Positions 1 to 8,620 of a stretch of DNA of 20,765 nucleotides are shown here, one piece after another. The stretch lies in the NCBI GenBank assembly GCA_009694165.1, contig SHVP01000042.1, forward strand, positions 1 through 20,765, in the 5' to 3' direction. The notes beneath the pieces are model-generated. The model made no database searches. It had not been told where the DNA came from and saw nothing but the letters and a program-made list of their open reading frames with translations. Both the position numbers and the translations under genes were made by a program. Positions within the stretch are counted from its first letter, which is position 1; the number at the start of each line of letters is the position of its first letter. This DNA is from Alphaproteobacteria bacterium (lineage in GTDB: Bacteria > Pseudomonadota > Alphaproteobacteria > SHVP01).

Positions 1-682
1 CGAAATCGGTGTCGAAGCCGACCGCCCGCATCAGTTCCTCGCCGAGGCGACGCTGGCCGTCGTGGTCGATGTCGCCGTCGAAAGGCAACGGTGGCGCCTC
101 TCGCCGCTGGCGGCCGAGAACGCGGTCTAGAATGCCGGGCAGAATTCCCGCCAGTTCGCCGAAGAGGCGGTCGATCGTCGCCACCTCCTGGCCCGGATCG
201 TAGGCATCGAGCATCGCCGCATAGGGGGTCGTGCCGAAGGCGGCCGCCTTGGCCGCCGCCTGCTGCCGCACCAGGCGCAGCAATTGATCGAGTGCGGGCC
301 GCACCGCGGCGAAATCGTTGGCGGCGCGCGCGCTGCGCCAGATCATTTCACAGGCAGAAGCCGCGCGGCTGATCGCTTCGACCAGATCCGCCGGTACCGC
401 TGTGGCATGCCGCCACTTCCGCCGCATCTCGCGCAGATTGGCCGCGGCCCAAGGGTCGAGCGTCGGGCGTTCGATCTGTTCGGCTTCGTCCAACTGCGGA
501 CCCATGGTGGCATCGGTCAGCAGTTCGTGCGCAACCGCCGATAGCGCGGCAAGCTGCTCGGTGCGGGCATCGGCGCCGCCCGGCGGCATCATCACGGCAC
601 GGTCCCAGTGCAGCACCGCTTGCGCGCCGTCGATCACCGCGATCCGGCGATAGCGCGCTGCGAGTTGGCGATAAGCGCTCAT
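1..682 (-). CDS. M32-family metallocarboxypeptidase, N-terminal 227 residues (runs off the left edge)
   Basis: M32 (Taq-type) carboxypeptidases are cytoplasmic zinc enzymes that trim C-terminal residues from peptides. The visible N-terminal part is mostly helical. It has the family pattern HWDRAVMMPPGG at residues 25-36 followed by RTEQLAALSAVAHELLT, and PYAAMLDAYDPG near residues 153-164, matching the family's YDALLD-YEPG motif. The zinc-binding HEXXH lies further on and is outside the window. The ATG overlaps the TGA of SURF1 by 4 bases (ATGA), so the gene looks translationally coupled to the end of the oxidase operon. There is no sign of damage in the part seen. Its role beside oxidase genes is unknown; linkage may simply be operon extension. 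The family call rests on remembered motifs and is fairly secure. Confidence 0.85.
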   Translation of the reverse strand, partial: MSAYRQLAARYRRIAVIDGAQAVLHWDRAVMMPPGGADARTEQLAALSAVAHELLTDATMGPQLDEAEQIERPTLDPWAAANLREMRRKWRHATAVPADLVEAISRAASACEMIWRSARAANDFAAVRPALDQLLRLVRQQAAAKAAAFGTTPYAAMLDAYDPGQEVATIDRLFGELAGILPGILDRVLGRQRREAPPLPFDGDIDHDGQRRLGEELMRAVGFDTDF

Positions 683-1407
683 CGCGGCGGCGCCGAACCG
701 CGACCTCGATGCCAGAGGACGTAGATCACCGCCAGAGCGAAGGCGAGGGCAAACCAGGTGAGCGCGTATTGCAGATGGTCGTTCGGCAGGTCGAGGTGGG
801 TCTGTCCGCCAATCGGAAAGCCGCCGGGGTTGGGTGTCGCGTCGGCGTCGACGACGACCGGCTGTAGCACGAGGCCGAGATGTTGGGCGATGTGGGGCAA
901 GTCGATCCACAACCAGGTGTTGCGCGCCGGATCGTTCTCCGGCGTGAATGCTCCCTTACGTCCCGGTGAAACGACGATGCCCTGCACGACGGTAGGTCCC
1001 GCATCCTGCGCGGCCGTCCGGCGGGTCGGGTCCTTGCGCTCCTGACTGACCCAGCCGCGATTGACCAGCACCACGGCACCGTCGTCGCGCTGAAACGGCG
1101 TCAGAACGTGGTAGCCGACATTGCCGCGCAGCGACCGGGCGGCGAGATAGAGCTCGCGTTCATGCAGGAAGCTGCCCGACAGCGAAACGCGCCGCCACAG
1201 ATAGTCGACCGCCCGATCATCGGCCGGTAACGGTACAGGCGGCGCAGCGAATTGTGCCTGGCGCGCGGCGATCAAGTCGGCCTTCCAGGCGCGGCGCTCC
1301 ATTTGCCAGATCCCGAGCACCAGCAGCGCCGCGATCGCGGCCAGCCCGAAAACGCTGGCCCACAGGGTCGGCCGAAAGCCGAGCCGGGCCTCGATCCAAG
1401 TCATCAT
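679..1407 (-). CDS. surf1: SURF1-family cytochrome c oxidase assembly protein
   Basis: SURF1 helps insert heme a into subunit I of aa3 oxidases and sits in the inner membrane with two helices flanking a periplasmic domain. The 242-residue product shows the expected layout: helix 1 near residues 16-33, then LGIWQMERRAWK; GYHVLTPF and VNRGWV in the soluble domain; and NDHLQYALTWFALA leading into the C-terminal helix, with a basic tail. The start is one of two adjacent ATGs (1407 or 1404) that overlap the TGA of the DUF983 gene. Open frame continues upstream in the same phase, but it lies inside the DUF983 gene and does not resemble SURF1. The 3' end overlaps the M32 gene by 4 bases. Length and motifs are normal for the family. 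Confidence 0.95.
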   Translation of the reverse strand: MMTWIEARLGFRPTLWASVFGLAAIAALLVLGIWQMERRAWKADLIAARQAQFAAPPVPLPADDRAVDYLWRRVSLSGSFLHERELYLAARSLRGNVGYHVLTPFQRDDGAVVLVNRGWVSQERKDPTRRTAAQDAGPTVVQGIVVSPGRKGAFTPENDPARNTWLWIDLPHIAQHLGLVLQPVVVDADATPNPGGFPIGGQTHLDLPNDHLQYALTWFALAFALAVIYVLWHRGRGSAPPR

Positions 1408-1766
1408 GGCGCGTCCGGGCGTTTCTGGTAGGTGATGGCGTAGAACACGCCCTTGAACGGGCGCAGCAAGGCGAGCGAGAGGGCAAGGATGGCCGGCGCC
1501 CACAACAACGCGTGCAGCCACAGCGGGGGCGCCAACGCGATTTCGACGATCAGCGCCGCGCCGACGACGATGGCACCGACAATCAGCACGACAAACACGG
1601 CCGGACCATCGCCAGTGTCGCGAACCTTCAGCGCGAGACCGCAGACCGAACAGCGGTCGGCCACGGTGAGATAGCCGGCGAATAGCCGGCCGTCGCCACA
1701 CTGCGGGCAGCGGCAAAGCAGGCCGGCGACGAGCGGAGGGACCGAAGCCGTACGCCGGTCGGTCAT
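1404..1766 (-). CDS. DUF983 small zinc-ribbon membrane protein
   Basis: This 120-residue protein has an N-terminal cysteine cluster (C18, C20, C23, then C39 and C42, as CPQC...CSVC), which looks like a zinc ribbon. Two hydrophobic helices follow, at about residues 55-78 and 84-101. A DUF983 gene commonly sits between ctaE and SURF1 in alphaproteobacterial oxidase operons, as here. No biochemical function is established; a role in oxidase assembly is inferred from position only. It starts 13 bases after the ctaE stop, and its TGA overlaps the SURF1 start, so it is surely part of the operon. Confidence 0.9.
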   Translation of the reverse strand: MTDRRTASVPPLVAGLLCRCPQCGDGRLFAGYLTVADRCSVCGLALKVRDTGDGPAVFVVLIVGAIVVGAALIVEIALAPPLWLHALLWAPAILALSLALLRPFKGVFYAITYQKRPDAP

Positions 1767-1779
1767 CCCCGCACGGCCA

Positions 1780-2598
1780 TCAGTGACCGCCGACAGCAGC
1801 CGAACCGGCGCCCCACCAGTAGATCGAGCTGAACAGGAACAGCCAGACGACGTCGACGAAGTGCCAGTACCAGGCCGCCGCCTCGAGACCGAAGTGATGG
1901 TCGGGCTTGAAATGACCCTTGTAGGAGCGCACGAGGCAGACGATCAGAAAGATCGTGCCGATGATGACGTGGGCGCCATGGAACCCGGTGGCCATGAAGA
2001 AGGTGGAGCCGTAGATGCCGCCGCGGAACGAAAAGGCCGCATGGCTGTACTCGAGAGCTTGGATGCTGGTGAAGGTAAGGCCGAGCAGGACGGTCACCCA
2101 CAAGCCCTTCTTCAGACCATCCATGTTCCCTTGCCGCAGCGCGTGGTGCGCCCAGGTCACGGTGGTCGAAGACAGCAAGAGAATCAGCGTGTTGAGGAAG
2201 GGCAGGTCCCAGGTGTCGAACAGGATGACCCCTTCCGGCGGCCAGGTTCCGCCCATCGCTTCGGTCGGATAGAGCGCCGCCGAGTAGTAGGCCCAGAACC
2301 AGGCAACGAAGAACATTACCTCCGAGGCGATGAACAGGATCATGCCGTAGCGCATGCCGAGTTGGACAATCGCGCTGTGGTGCCCGTCGAAGGTCGCCTC
2401 TTTGACGACATCGCGCCACCACACCAGCATGGTGTAGCCGACCAGGACGCCGCCCAGGACCAGCAACCAGACGAACCCGGTATGCATGAACACGATCAGG
2501 CCGGCGGCAAGGCTCAAGGCGCCGACGGCGCCGACGACCGGCCAGGGGCTCGGATCGACTATGTGGTAGTCGTGGGTCTTGCTATGCCCGGTTGCCAT
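1780..2598 (-). CDS. ctaE: Cytochrome c oxidase subunit III
   Basis: Subunit III stabilises the oxidase core and supports proton uptake; it has no redox metals. The 272-residue product has the typical seven-helix pattern. Conserved stretches include EVMFFVAWFWAYY in the middle, SSTTVTWAHHAL, FHGAHVIIGTIFL, and the C-terminal HFVDVVWLFLF. The chosen ATG (2598) is preceded by a GGAGAGCAGG ribosome site and begins MATGHSKTHDYHIVDPSPWP, which matches other alphaproteobacterial subunit III proteins. An upstream in-phase extension of 19 residues is rejected because it is basic and unlike the family. The gene lies 28 bases after ctaG in the operon. Confidence 0.96.
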   Translation of the reverse strand: MATGHSKTHDYHIVDPSPWPVVGAVGALSLAAGLIVFMHTGFVWLLVLGGVLVGYTMLVWWRDVVKEATFDGHHSAIVQLGMRYGMILFIASEVMFFVAWFWAYYSAALYPTEAMGGTWPPEGVILFDTWDLPFLNTLILLLSSTTVTWAHHALRQGNMDGLKKGLWVTVLLGLTFTSIQALEYSHAAFSFRGGIYGSTFFMATGFHGAHVIIGTIFLIVCLVRSYKGHFKPDHHFGLEAAAWYWHFVDVVWLFLFSSIYWWGAGSAAVGGH

Positions 2599-2626
2599 CG
2601 CCTGCTCTCCATTCCTGACAAGACAT

Positions 2627-3214
2627 TTAGTCCGACGGCCGCGGGCCCACACCAACGCGCGAGAGGCGGGTCTCGGGTTTCTGCTCGAAGAAAGTGTAGG
2701 ACAACGTAATGCTGGTCAAATCATCCATGTTGCGGTCGTGCAGGATCGCCGGATCGATGAAGAAGCTGACCGGCATGGCCGCCGTTTCGCCCGCCTGGAG
2801 AACCTGCTCGCTGAAACAGAAGCACTGAATTTTTCTGAAGTAGATCCCCGCCTGCGGCGGCGTCACGTTGAATGTGGCCGACCCGGCGATCGTCCGGGCC
2901 GTCGGATTGTGCGCCTGATAGAAAGCCAGCGTCTCCTCGCCGATGCGGACCGACACCTCGCGCTGCACCGGCTTGAAATCCCAGGCAAGGCTGCGCCCGA
3001 CGTTGGCGTCGAAATGAATGCGGATGATGCGCTCGCCCGCGACCCCCGGCGCCGCGGTCGCACGTTGCGTGGTGCCGCCGAGGCCGGTCAACTGGCAGAA
3101 CGCGCGATAGAGCGGCACGGCGGCGTAGGACAGGCCGACCATGCCGGCCACCAATACCGCCAGCGACAGCCCCGTTCCAGTCTTGCGCGACAATCGCGGC
3201 ACCTCAGCCCCCAC
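2627..3214 (-). CDS. ctaG: CtaG/Cox11 copper chaperone for the CuB site
   Basis: CtaG delivers copper to CuB in subunit I. The product (195 residues from a GTG start) has one N-terminal membrane helix (about residues 14-33), then a conserved Cys40 in PLYRAFCQLTG. A periplasmic immunoglobulin-like domain follows, with the copper-binding CFCF motif (C131, C133 in KIQCFCFSEQ) and FFIDP. Length and motifs are normal. The GTG at 3214 lies inside the end of the preceding 39-codon gene (11-base overlap). A second GTG four codons later would give almost no overlap, so the exact start is uncertain by four residues. Confidence 0.95.
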   Translation of the reverse strand: MGAEVPRLSRKTGTGLSLAVLVAGMVGLSYAAVPLYRAFCQLTGLGGTTQRATAAPGVAGERIIRIHFDANVGRSLAWDFKPVQREVSVRIGEETLAFYQAHNPTARTIAGSATFNVTPPQAGIYFRKIQCFCFSEQVLQAGETAAMPVSFFIDPAILHDRNMDDLTSITLSYTFFEQKPETRLSRVGVGPRPSD

Positions 3215-3323
3215 TCAAGCGGGCCATCGACCCGAGATAGACGAGCACCACGAACGCGATCAGCGCCAGGCCGACGGCCAGGTTGCGGGCCCGAATGCGC
3301 CTGGCGCGTTCGCCGTCGGTCAT
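3204..3323 (-). CDS. 39-residue single-helix membrane protein, CoxF-like
   Basis: A short gene between ctaB and ctaG. The protein starts [20 protein letters not shown], a strongly basic cytoplasmic segment, followed by one hydrophobic helix (about residues 15-33) and a short tail ending ARLSGG. A tiny protein of this shape commonly occupies this position in alphaproteobacterial oxidase operons, where it is often called CoxF or left hypothetical; its function is unproven. The ATG overlaps the ctaB TGA by 4 bases and its own TGA lies 11 bases inside ctaG, so coupling on both sides argues that it is translated. A structural or assembly role is inferred. Confidence 0.8.
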   Translation of the reverse strand: MTDGERARRIRARNLAVGLALIAFVVLVYLGSMARLSGG

Positions 3324-4270
3324 CGCCCGCCCCCGAGCCCGAGTAGATGATCGGCCAGCAGCAGGGCGAACAGCGCGAACAGGTAGACGATCGAAAAGAC
3401 AAACAGACGGCGCGCCGATTCATGGGTTCCGGCTGCTTCCTCGGCGGCACCGCGCCGCCAAACCTGGATCGCCGCGCCGAGGAAAAGCGCCGCCAACGGG
3501 GCGGCGCCGATGCCATAGACGGCTCCGGCCAGGCCGAGCAACCAAGGGGCCAGCGCCAGCGGCGCCAGCACGATGCTGTAGAGCAGGATTTGCCGGCGCG
3601 TTTCGGCGCTACCCGCCGTCACCGGCAGCATCGGCACGCCAGCCCTGGCGTAGTCTTCGCGCCGGTAGAGGGCCAGCGCCCAGAAATGCGGCGGGGTCCA
3701 GAAAAATACCAGCGCGAACAGCAGGAGCGGCAGCACGTCGACACCGCCCGTCACGGCCGCCCAACCGACGACGGGGGGCAGCGCCCCGGCCGCCCCGCCG
3801 ATAACAATGTTCTGCGGCGTCCGCCGCTTTAGCCACATGGTGTAGACGAATACGTAGAAAGCGATCGTGAAGGCCAACAGCGCGGCGGCCACGACGTTGA
3901 CGAGAAGCCCCATCATCAGCACCGCCGCAATGGCGATGAAGACGCCGAAAGCGAGCGCCTCGCGGGCGGCGAGCCGCCCGGCCGGAATGGGCCGCCGTCG
4001 CGTCCGCGTCATCACCGCATCGATATCGGCGTCGAACCACATGTTGATGGCACCGGAGGCGCCGGCGCCGAGCGCAATCGCGAGCAGGGCGATCACTGCC
4101 AATACCGGGTGCAGCGATCCCGGGGCCACGATCATGCCAACCAATCCGGTAAAGACGACGAGCGACATGACGCGAGGCTTCAGCAGCGCGACATAGTCGC
4201 CGACCGCCGCGGGTAGATCGCTCGCCGCGAGGCCCGTCCCTGCCCGTTCGCTCGCGGTGACCTCGGACAC
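3320..4270 (-). CDS. ctaB: Protoheme IX farnesyltransferase (heme O synthase)
   Basis: CtaB adds a farnesyl group to heme b to make heme O, the precursor of the heme A needed by subunit I. It belongs to the UbiA family of membrane prenyltransferases. The product is 316 residues with about nine helices. The first Asp-rich motif is at residues 76-84 (NMWFDADID) followed by [13 protein letters not shown]. The second region is [13 protein letters not shown], and [13 protein letters not shown] is typical of CtaB rather than UbiA. I chose a GTG start at 4270, 16 bases after the ctaD stop, because the longer in-phase extension reads into ctaD and has no family resemblance. No strong ribosome site is visible. 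The gene ends in an ATGA overlap with the next small gene. Confidence 0.95.
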   Translation of the reverse strand: MSEVTASERAGTGLAASDLPAAVGDYVALLKPRVMSLVVFTGLVGMIVAPGSLHPVLAVIALLAIALGAGASGAINMWFDADIDAVMTRTRRRPIPAGRLAAREALAFGVFIAIAAVLMMGLLVNVVAAALLAFTIAFYVFVYTMWLKRRTPQNIVIGGAAGALPPVVGWAAVTGGVDVLPLLLFALVFFWTPPHFWALALYRREDYARAGVPMLPVTAGSAETRRQILLYSIVLAPLALAPWLLGLAGAVYGIGAAPLAALFLGAAIQVWRRGAAEEAAGTHESARRLFVFSIVYLFALFALLLADHLLGLGGGR

Positions 4271-4286
4271 GTTCGACCGATCGCGC

Positions 4287-5888
4287 TTAGTGGCTGCCGC
4301 CGGTGATCCGTGGCAGGTCTTCGTAGGTGTGCCACGGTGGCGGTGACGAATGGGTCCACTCGAGCGTGGTCGCGCCGGCACCCCAGGGATTGCCCTCGGC
4401 TTGCTTGCCGCGCGCGAACATGTCGAAGATCAGATACAGGAACACGAGGACGCCGAAACCGGAAACATAGGAACCGATCGACGAGATCATGTTCCAGGGG
4501 CCGAACGCGTCGGGATAATCGGGGATACGCCTTGGCATTCCGGCCAGGCCCGAGAAGTGCATCGGGAAGAACGTTAGGTTCACGCCGATGAAGGTGATCC
4601 AGAAGTGCAACTTGCCGAGGCCCTCGTTGTACTGATGGCCCCACATTTTTGGTGCCCAGTAATAGAAGGCCGAATAGATGCCGAACAGTGCGCCGAGCGA
4701 CATCGTGTAATGGAAATGGCCAACGACGTAATAGGTATCGTGCAGCGCGATGTCGACGCCGGCATTGGCAAGCACGATGCCGGTGACGCCGCCCACGGTG
4801 AACAGGAAGATAAGGCCGAGCGCAAACAGCATCGGCGTCCGATATTCGATCGAGCCGCCCCACATGGTGGCAATCCAACTGAAGATCTTGATACCGGTGG
4901 GAACGGCAATGACGATCGTCGCGGCGATGAAATAGGCCCGGGTGTCGACGTCCATGCCGACGGTGTACATGTGATGCGCCCAGACGATGAAGCCGACGAC
5001 CCCGATCGCCACCATGGCGTAGGCCATGCCGAGATAGCCGAACACCGGCTTCTTGGAGAACGTCGAGACTACCTGGCTGATGACGCCGAACCCCGGGAGA
5101 ATCAGGATGTACACTTCAGGGTGACCAAAGAACCAGAACAGGTGCTGGAACAGGATCGGGTCGCCACCCTTGGTCGCATCGAAAAACGCTGTACCAAAGT
5201 TACGATCGGTCAGCAGCATGGTGATGGCGCCAGCCAGCACCGGCAGCGACAGCAAGAGCAGGAAGGCCGTCACCAAGATCGACCATACGAACAGCGGCAT
5301 GCGGTGCAAGGTCATGCCAGGCGCGCGCATGTTGAAGATCGTGGTGATGAAATTGATGGCACCCAAGATCGATGACGCACCGGCGAGATGAAGCGACAGG
5401 ATCGCCATGTCGACCGCCGCGCCGGGATGACCCGAGGTCGATAATGGCGCATAGACCGTCCAGCCGGTTCCGGCACCCCCCTCGATGAAAGCCGAGCCAA
5501 CCAGAAATATCGCCGACGGAATCAGCAACCAGAACGAGATGTTGTTGAGGCGTGGGAACGCCATGTCGGGGGCGCCGATCATGAGCGGCACGAACCAGTT
5601 GCCGAAGCCGCCGATGAACGCCGGCATGATCATGAAGAACACCATGATCAGACCGTGCGCCGAGACGAAAACGTTGAATAGCTGATAGTTGTCGCCGAAC
5701 AGCTGCATGCCGGGCGCCGCCAGCTCGGCCCGCATGGCGATCGAGAACAGACCGCCGACGATCCCCGCGACGATGGCGAAGATCAGGTACATGGTGCCGA
5801 TGTCTTTGTGGTTCGTGGAGTATGCCCAGCGCCGCCAGCCGTGTGGCCGATGGTCGTCGTGGGCCCCTGCTTTTGCTCCGTAGGCCAT
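4287..5888 (-). CDS. ctaD: Cytochrome c oxidase subunit I, A1-type aa3
   Basis: This is the catalytic subunit that reduces oxygen and pumps protons. It is 533 residues with twelve membrane helices. Visible ligands are His78 and His393 for heme a, His391 for heme a3, and His256, His305 and His306 for CuB, with Tyr260 placed to crosslink to His256. The GHPEVY motif (255-260) carries the D-channel glutamate Glu258, which makes this an A1-type oxidase. Lys334 in TGIKIFSW is the K-channel lysine. The conserved [11 protein letters not shown] is at residues 24-34. The ATG follows an AAGGG ribosome site by about 8 bases and lies 24 bases after ctaC. All key residues are present. Confidence 0.98.
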   Translation of the reverse strand: MAYGAKAGAHDDHRPHGWRRWAYSTNHKDIGTMYLIFAIVAGIVGGLFSIAMRAELAAPGMQLFGDNYQLFNVFVSAHGLIMVFFMIMPAFIGGFGNWFVPLMIGAPDMAFPRLNNISFWLLIPSAIFLVGSAFIEGGAGTGWTVYAPLSTSGHPGAAVDMAILSLHLAGASSILGAINFITTIFNMRAPGMTLHRMPLFVWSILVTAFLLLLSLPVLAGAITMLLTDRNFGTAFFDATKGGDPILFQHLFWFFGHPEVYILILPGFGVISQVVSTFSKKPVFGYLGMAYAMVAIGVVGFIVWAHHMYTVGMDVDTRAYFIAATIVIAVPTGIKIFSWIATMWGGSIEYRTPMLFALGLIFLFTVGGVTGIVLANAGVDIALHDTYYVVGHFHYTMSLGALFGIYSAFYYWAPKMWGHQYNEGLGKLHFWITFIGVNLTFFPMHFSGLAGMPRRIPDYPDAFGPWNMISSIGSYVSGFGVLVFLYLIFDMFARGKQAEGNPWGAGATTLEWTHSSPPPWHTYEDLPRITGGSH

Positions 5889-5912
5889 GACCGAACCCTT
5901 TTCTATCTAACG

Positions 5913-6749
5913 TTACTGCTGCTGAACCGCGGCCAGCTTCGGCCCGGCCCGGTCGGATTCGTAGGCGGCCCGCGCCTTGGCCGCCCACTGCTCGAATTCC
6001 TGCTTGGGCACCGCGCGCACCATGATCGGCATGAAGCCGTGACGCTGGCCGCACAATTCCGAACACATGCCGTAATACATGCCGGGCTGGGTGATACGGA
6101 CCCAGCCTTCGTTGACGCGGCCGGGGACGGCGTCGATCTTGACGCCGAAGGACGGCACCGCCCAGGAATGGAGGACATCGTCGGCCGTCACCAACAGCCG
6201 GATGTTGGTGTTGGCTGGCAGCACGATCTCGTTGTCGGTCGTGAGCAACCGGAGCTGACTCTGCTTCAGATTCTTTTCCTCGACGATGACCGCGTCGAAG
6301 GTGAAGCCGCCCTGATCGGGATATTCATAGCTCCAATACCATTGGTGACCGATCGCCTTGAACGTCATCTCTGGATCGGCCGTGCGGTCCATATAGTAGA
6401 GAAGCCGGAAGGACGGCACTGCCATCACCACGAGGATGAAGATCGGGATCACCGTCCACACCACTTCGACCAGGGTATTGTGCGTCGTCTTCGTCGGCGT
6501 CGGGTTGCGGCTCGCCCGAAAGCGAATCATCGTGTAGGCCATCAACACGAGAACGAAGAGGGCGATGACGGTGATGAGGACGAGGAGTTGGTTGTGAAAT
6601 CGAACGATCTCTTCCATCACCAGCGAGGCGGGCTCACTAAAATTCATCTGCCAGGGATGCGAGTCCCCTTCGAGCGCCATCGCCGCCCCGGCGGCCAACA
6701 GGCCCGCTCCGGCCGAGCCCAGTGCGGCCGATACCCTGCCAACACCCAT
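5913..6749 (-). CDS. ctaC: Cytochrome c oxidase subunit II with CuA site
   Basis: Subunit II accepts electrons from cytochrome c at its CuA centre on the periplasmic side. The 278-residue product has a signal-like N-terminus (about residues 1-25), then two membrane helices (about 55-75 and 94-112). The aromatic patch GHQWYWSYEY is at 134-143, followed by the CuA ligands His194, Cys229, Glu231, Cys233, His237 and Met240. There is no fused cytochrome c domain. It is the first gene of the operon. No Shine-Dalgarno sequence of normal strength precedes the ATG; a TAGGGT hexamer six bases upstream may instead be the -10 element of a leaderless promoter. Confidence 0.97.
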   Translation of the reverse strand: MGVGRVSAALGSAGAGLLAAGAAMALEGDSHPWQMNFSEPASLVMEEIVRFHNQLLVLITVIALFVLVLMAYTMIRFRASRNPTPTKTTHNTLVEVVWTVIPIFILVVMAVPSFRLLYYMDRTADPEMTFKAIGHQWYWSYEYPDQGGFTFDAVIVEEKNLKQSQLRLLTTDNEIVLPANTNIRLLVTADDVLHSWAVPSFGVKIDAVPGRVNEGWVRITQPGMYYGMCSELCGQRHGFMPIMVRAVPKQEFEQWAAKARAAYESDRAGPKLAAVQQQ

Positions 6750-6755
6750 GCCAAC

Positions 6756-6785
6756 ACCCTATCCGCTTGATCAAAACCCTGTAAA
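6756..6785 (-). promoter_or_regulatory. Candidate ctaC promoter, possibly leaderless
   Basis: On the minus strand TTTACA (6785-6780) is followed 18 bases later by TAGGGT (6761-6756), then six bases, then the ctaC ATG. The -35 matches the sigma-70 consensus at five of six positions. The predicted transcript would start at or next to the ATG. This is inference from sequence alone. Confidence 0.4.
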
Positions 6786-7085
6786 CGGGCGCCGAATCAA
6801 GCACTAGCGCCCGGTAAGCGGCTCTTTTACTCCGTCCCTCCCTGGGGCGCCAGCCTAGGTCCCGGGCGGCTCCTGGCCGGTCTCTGCCACCCTGCCGCGA
6901 GCGCCGGGGGCTTCGCTCTAAGCTGCTGTGAATAATGATTTTTCCCGCTCCGCGCCGGGGCGCCACCGCGGCCGAAAATTCTTGCGGCGTAATATCGCAA
7001 TTATCGCGGGGTCGGGAACCCAAAACCGATGGCGGCATCGGTAGGCGATAGGGCCGCTCGTCGATGGCGAGGCGGGCGGTGCACG

Positions 7086-7096
7086 CCTATATAGGG
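7086..7096 (+). promoter_or_regulatory. Candidate -10 region of tldD
   Basis: CCTATATAGGG lies 22 bases before the tldD ATG, with a TATATA core at 7088-7093. A GGAGA ribosome site follows at 7109-7113. A nearly identical element, CCCTATATAAGGG, precedes pmbA/tldE. No convincing -35 box was seen. Confidence 0.4.
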
Positions 7097-7118
7097 TTGA
7101 TTCATTGTGGAGAATCCC

Positions 7119-8555
7119 ATGGCGCTGCCCGTCGCTCCCCGCGAATTGTTGTTCGACCGCGCCGGTCTCGATGAGCGGCGCGTCACCGGAATCGTGGCCG
7201 ACGCCCTGCACGGCATGGATGACGGCGAGCTTTATCTCGAGTACCGCCAGTCGGAGAGTCTCGCGTTTGACGACGGTCGCTTGAAGGCAGCCACTTTCGA
7301 TACTGCCCAAGGCTTCGGGCTACGGGCAGTGTCGGGTGAGTCGACCGGCTTCGCCCATGCCTCGGAATTGTCCGAAGAGGCCATCCGCCGCGCGGCGAAC
7401 AGCGTCGTCGCCGTCAAGCGCGGCCACGGTGGGACGCTGGCGGCTGGACCCGCCGGCACCAACCGCAAGCTCTATGTCGACGACAACCCCATCAACGAGG
7501 TCGCGTTCGCGACCAAGGTAAAACTGCTGCAGGATATCGACGCCTACGCCCGCGCCAAGGATGCGCGCGTGCGTCAGGTCTCGGTATCGCTCGCAGGGTC
7601 TTGGCAGGCCGTGCACATGTTGCGCGGTGACGGTCTGTCGGTGGGCGACATCCGTCCGCTGGTCCGTCTAAATGTTACCATCGTCGTCGGCGAGGGCGAC
7701 CGCCAGGAATCAGGATCGTTCGGCGCCGGTGGACGCGCCGGATATACCGCCTACATCGACCCCGCCGCGTGGCACGGGGCGGCGGACGAAGCGCTGCGCC
7801 AGGCCTTGGTCAACCTGCGCTCCGAACCGGCACCGGCCGGCGAGATGACGGTCGTCCTCGGGCCGGGTTGGCCTGGCGTCCTCCTGCACGAGGCGATCGG
7901 CCACGGTCTCGAGGGCGATTTCAACCGCAAGAAAACCTCGGCCTTCGCCGGGCTGATGGGCCGGCGCGTCGCCGCCAAGGGCGTCACCGTGGTCGACGAC
8001 GGCACCATCCCCGACCGGCGCGGATCGCTCACTATCGACGATGAGGGAACGCCGACCTCGCGCACCGTGCTGATCGACGACGGCATCCTGGTCGGCTACC
8101 TGCAGGACCGGCTGAATGCCCGTTTGATGGGCATGGCGCCGACCGGCAACGGTCGCCGCCAGAGCTTCGCCCACGCACCGATGCCGCGCATGACAAACAC
8201 CTACATGCTGGGCGGCAAGCAGGACAAGGAGACGATCCTGCGCGGCGTGAAGAACGGCCTCTACGCCGTCAACTTCGGCGGCGGCCAGGTCGACATTACC
8301 TCGGGAAAGTTCGTCTTCACCTGCACCGAGGCCTACCGCATCGAGGATGGCAAGGTCGGCACCCCGGTCAAGGGCGCGACGCTGATCGGCAACGGACCCG
8401 ACGTACTGACCAAGATCGCCGCGATCGGCGACGACATGGCGCTTGATCCCGGCATCGGCACCTGCGGCAAGAACGGCCAGGGTGTCCCCTGCGGCGTCGG
8501 CCTGCCAACCATCCGGGTCGATGGCTTGACGGTTGGCGGCACCGCAGCCCGGTAG
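7119..8555 (+). CDS. tldD: TldD metalloprotease subunit
   Basis: TldD and TldE (PmbA) form a heterodimeric zinc protease that cleaves unfolded peptides. It is known for maturing microcin B17 and degrading the CcdA antitoxin in Escherichia coli. The 478-residue product carries HEAIGH at residues 257-262 (HExxxH, with the catalytic glutamate at 258) and the third metal ligand in GTCGK (Cys449). The family signature near the end reads VGLPTIRVDGLTVGG. I prefer the ATG at 7119, which has GGAGA five bases upstream, over a GTG four codons earlier. The gene is divergent from ctaC, a common alphaproteobacterial arrangement. Its partner pmbA is 8.6 kb away on the same strand. Confidence 0.96.
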   Translation: MALPVAPRELLFDRAGLDERRVTGIVADALHGMDDGELYLEYRQSESLAFDDGRLKAATFDTAQGFGLRAVSGESTGFAHASELSEEAIRRAANSVVAVKRGHGGTLAAGPAGTNRKLYVDDNPINEVAFATKVKLLQDIDAYARAKDARVRQVSVSLAGSWQAVHMLRGDGLSVGDIRPLVRLNVTIVVGEGDRQESGSFGAGGRAGYTAYIDPAAWHGAADEALRQALVNLRSEPAPAGEMTVVLGPGWPGVLLHEAIGHGLEGDFNRKKTSAFAGLMGRRVAAKGVTVVDDGTIPDRRGSLTIDDEGTPTSRTVLIDDGILVGYLQDRLNARLMGMAPTGNGRRQSFAHAPMPRMTNTYMLGGKQDKETILRGVKNGLYAVNFGGGQVDITSGKFVFTCTEAYRIEDGKVGTPVKGATLIGNGPDVLTKIAAIGDDMALDPGIGTCGKNGQGVPCGVGLPTIRVDGLTVGGTAAR

Positions 8556-8620
8556 AGCCGCTCAGGCGATCGCTCTCCCCACTTTTCGCGGCACTGACGG
8601 CGCCGCGGCTCCGCGAGCCC

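Larger units (their letters stand above)
6750..7118. other. Divergent intergenic region between ctaC and tldD
   Basis: About 370 bases with no gene I can support; open frames crossing it on the minus strand have no recognisable product. It should contain the promoters of the oxidase operon and of tldD. Bases 6930-7010 are richer in A and T than the surroundings (for example CGTAATATCGCAATTATCG), as expected for a control region. A perfect 8-base palindrome TTGATCAA lies at 6767-6774, inside the candidate ctaC promoter. No clear terminator or riboswitch was found. Confidence 0.6.

Noticed and set aside
1783..2709. Long open frame antisense to ctaE, and similar long frames antisense to ctaD, gshA, ubiD, the cyclase and pmbA.
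   Set aside because: They mirror the codon pattern of GC-rich genes on the other strand, have no recognisable domains and are very rich in Arg, Gly, Asp and His. The sense genes are unmistakable.
6767..6774. TTGATCAA palindrome before ctaC as an FNR-type site.
   Set aside because: FNR sites need TTGAT-N4-ATCAA. Here the half sites overlap with no gap, so the match is accidental or a different factor.
8556..8620. Bidirectional terminator between tldD and gshA.
   Set aside because: The CGCGG/CCGCG repeat leaves a loop of only two bases and no T-run follows.
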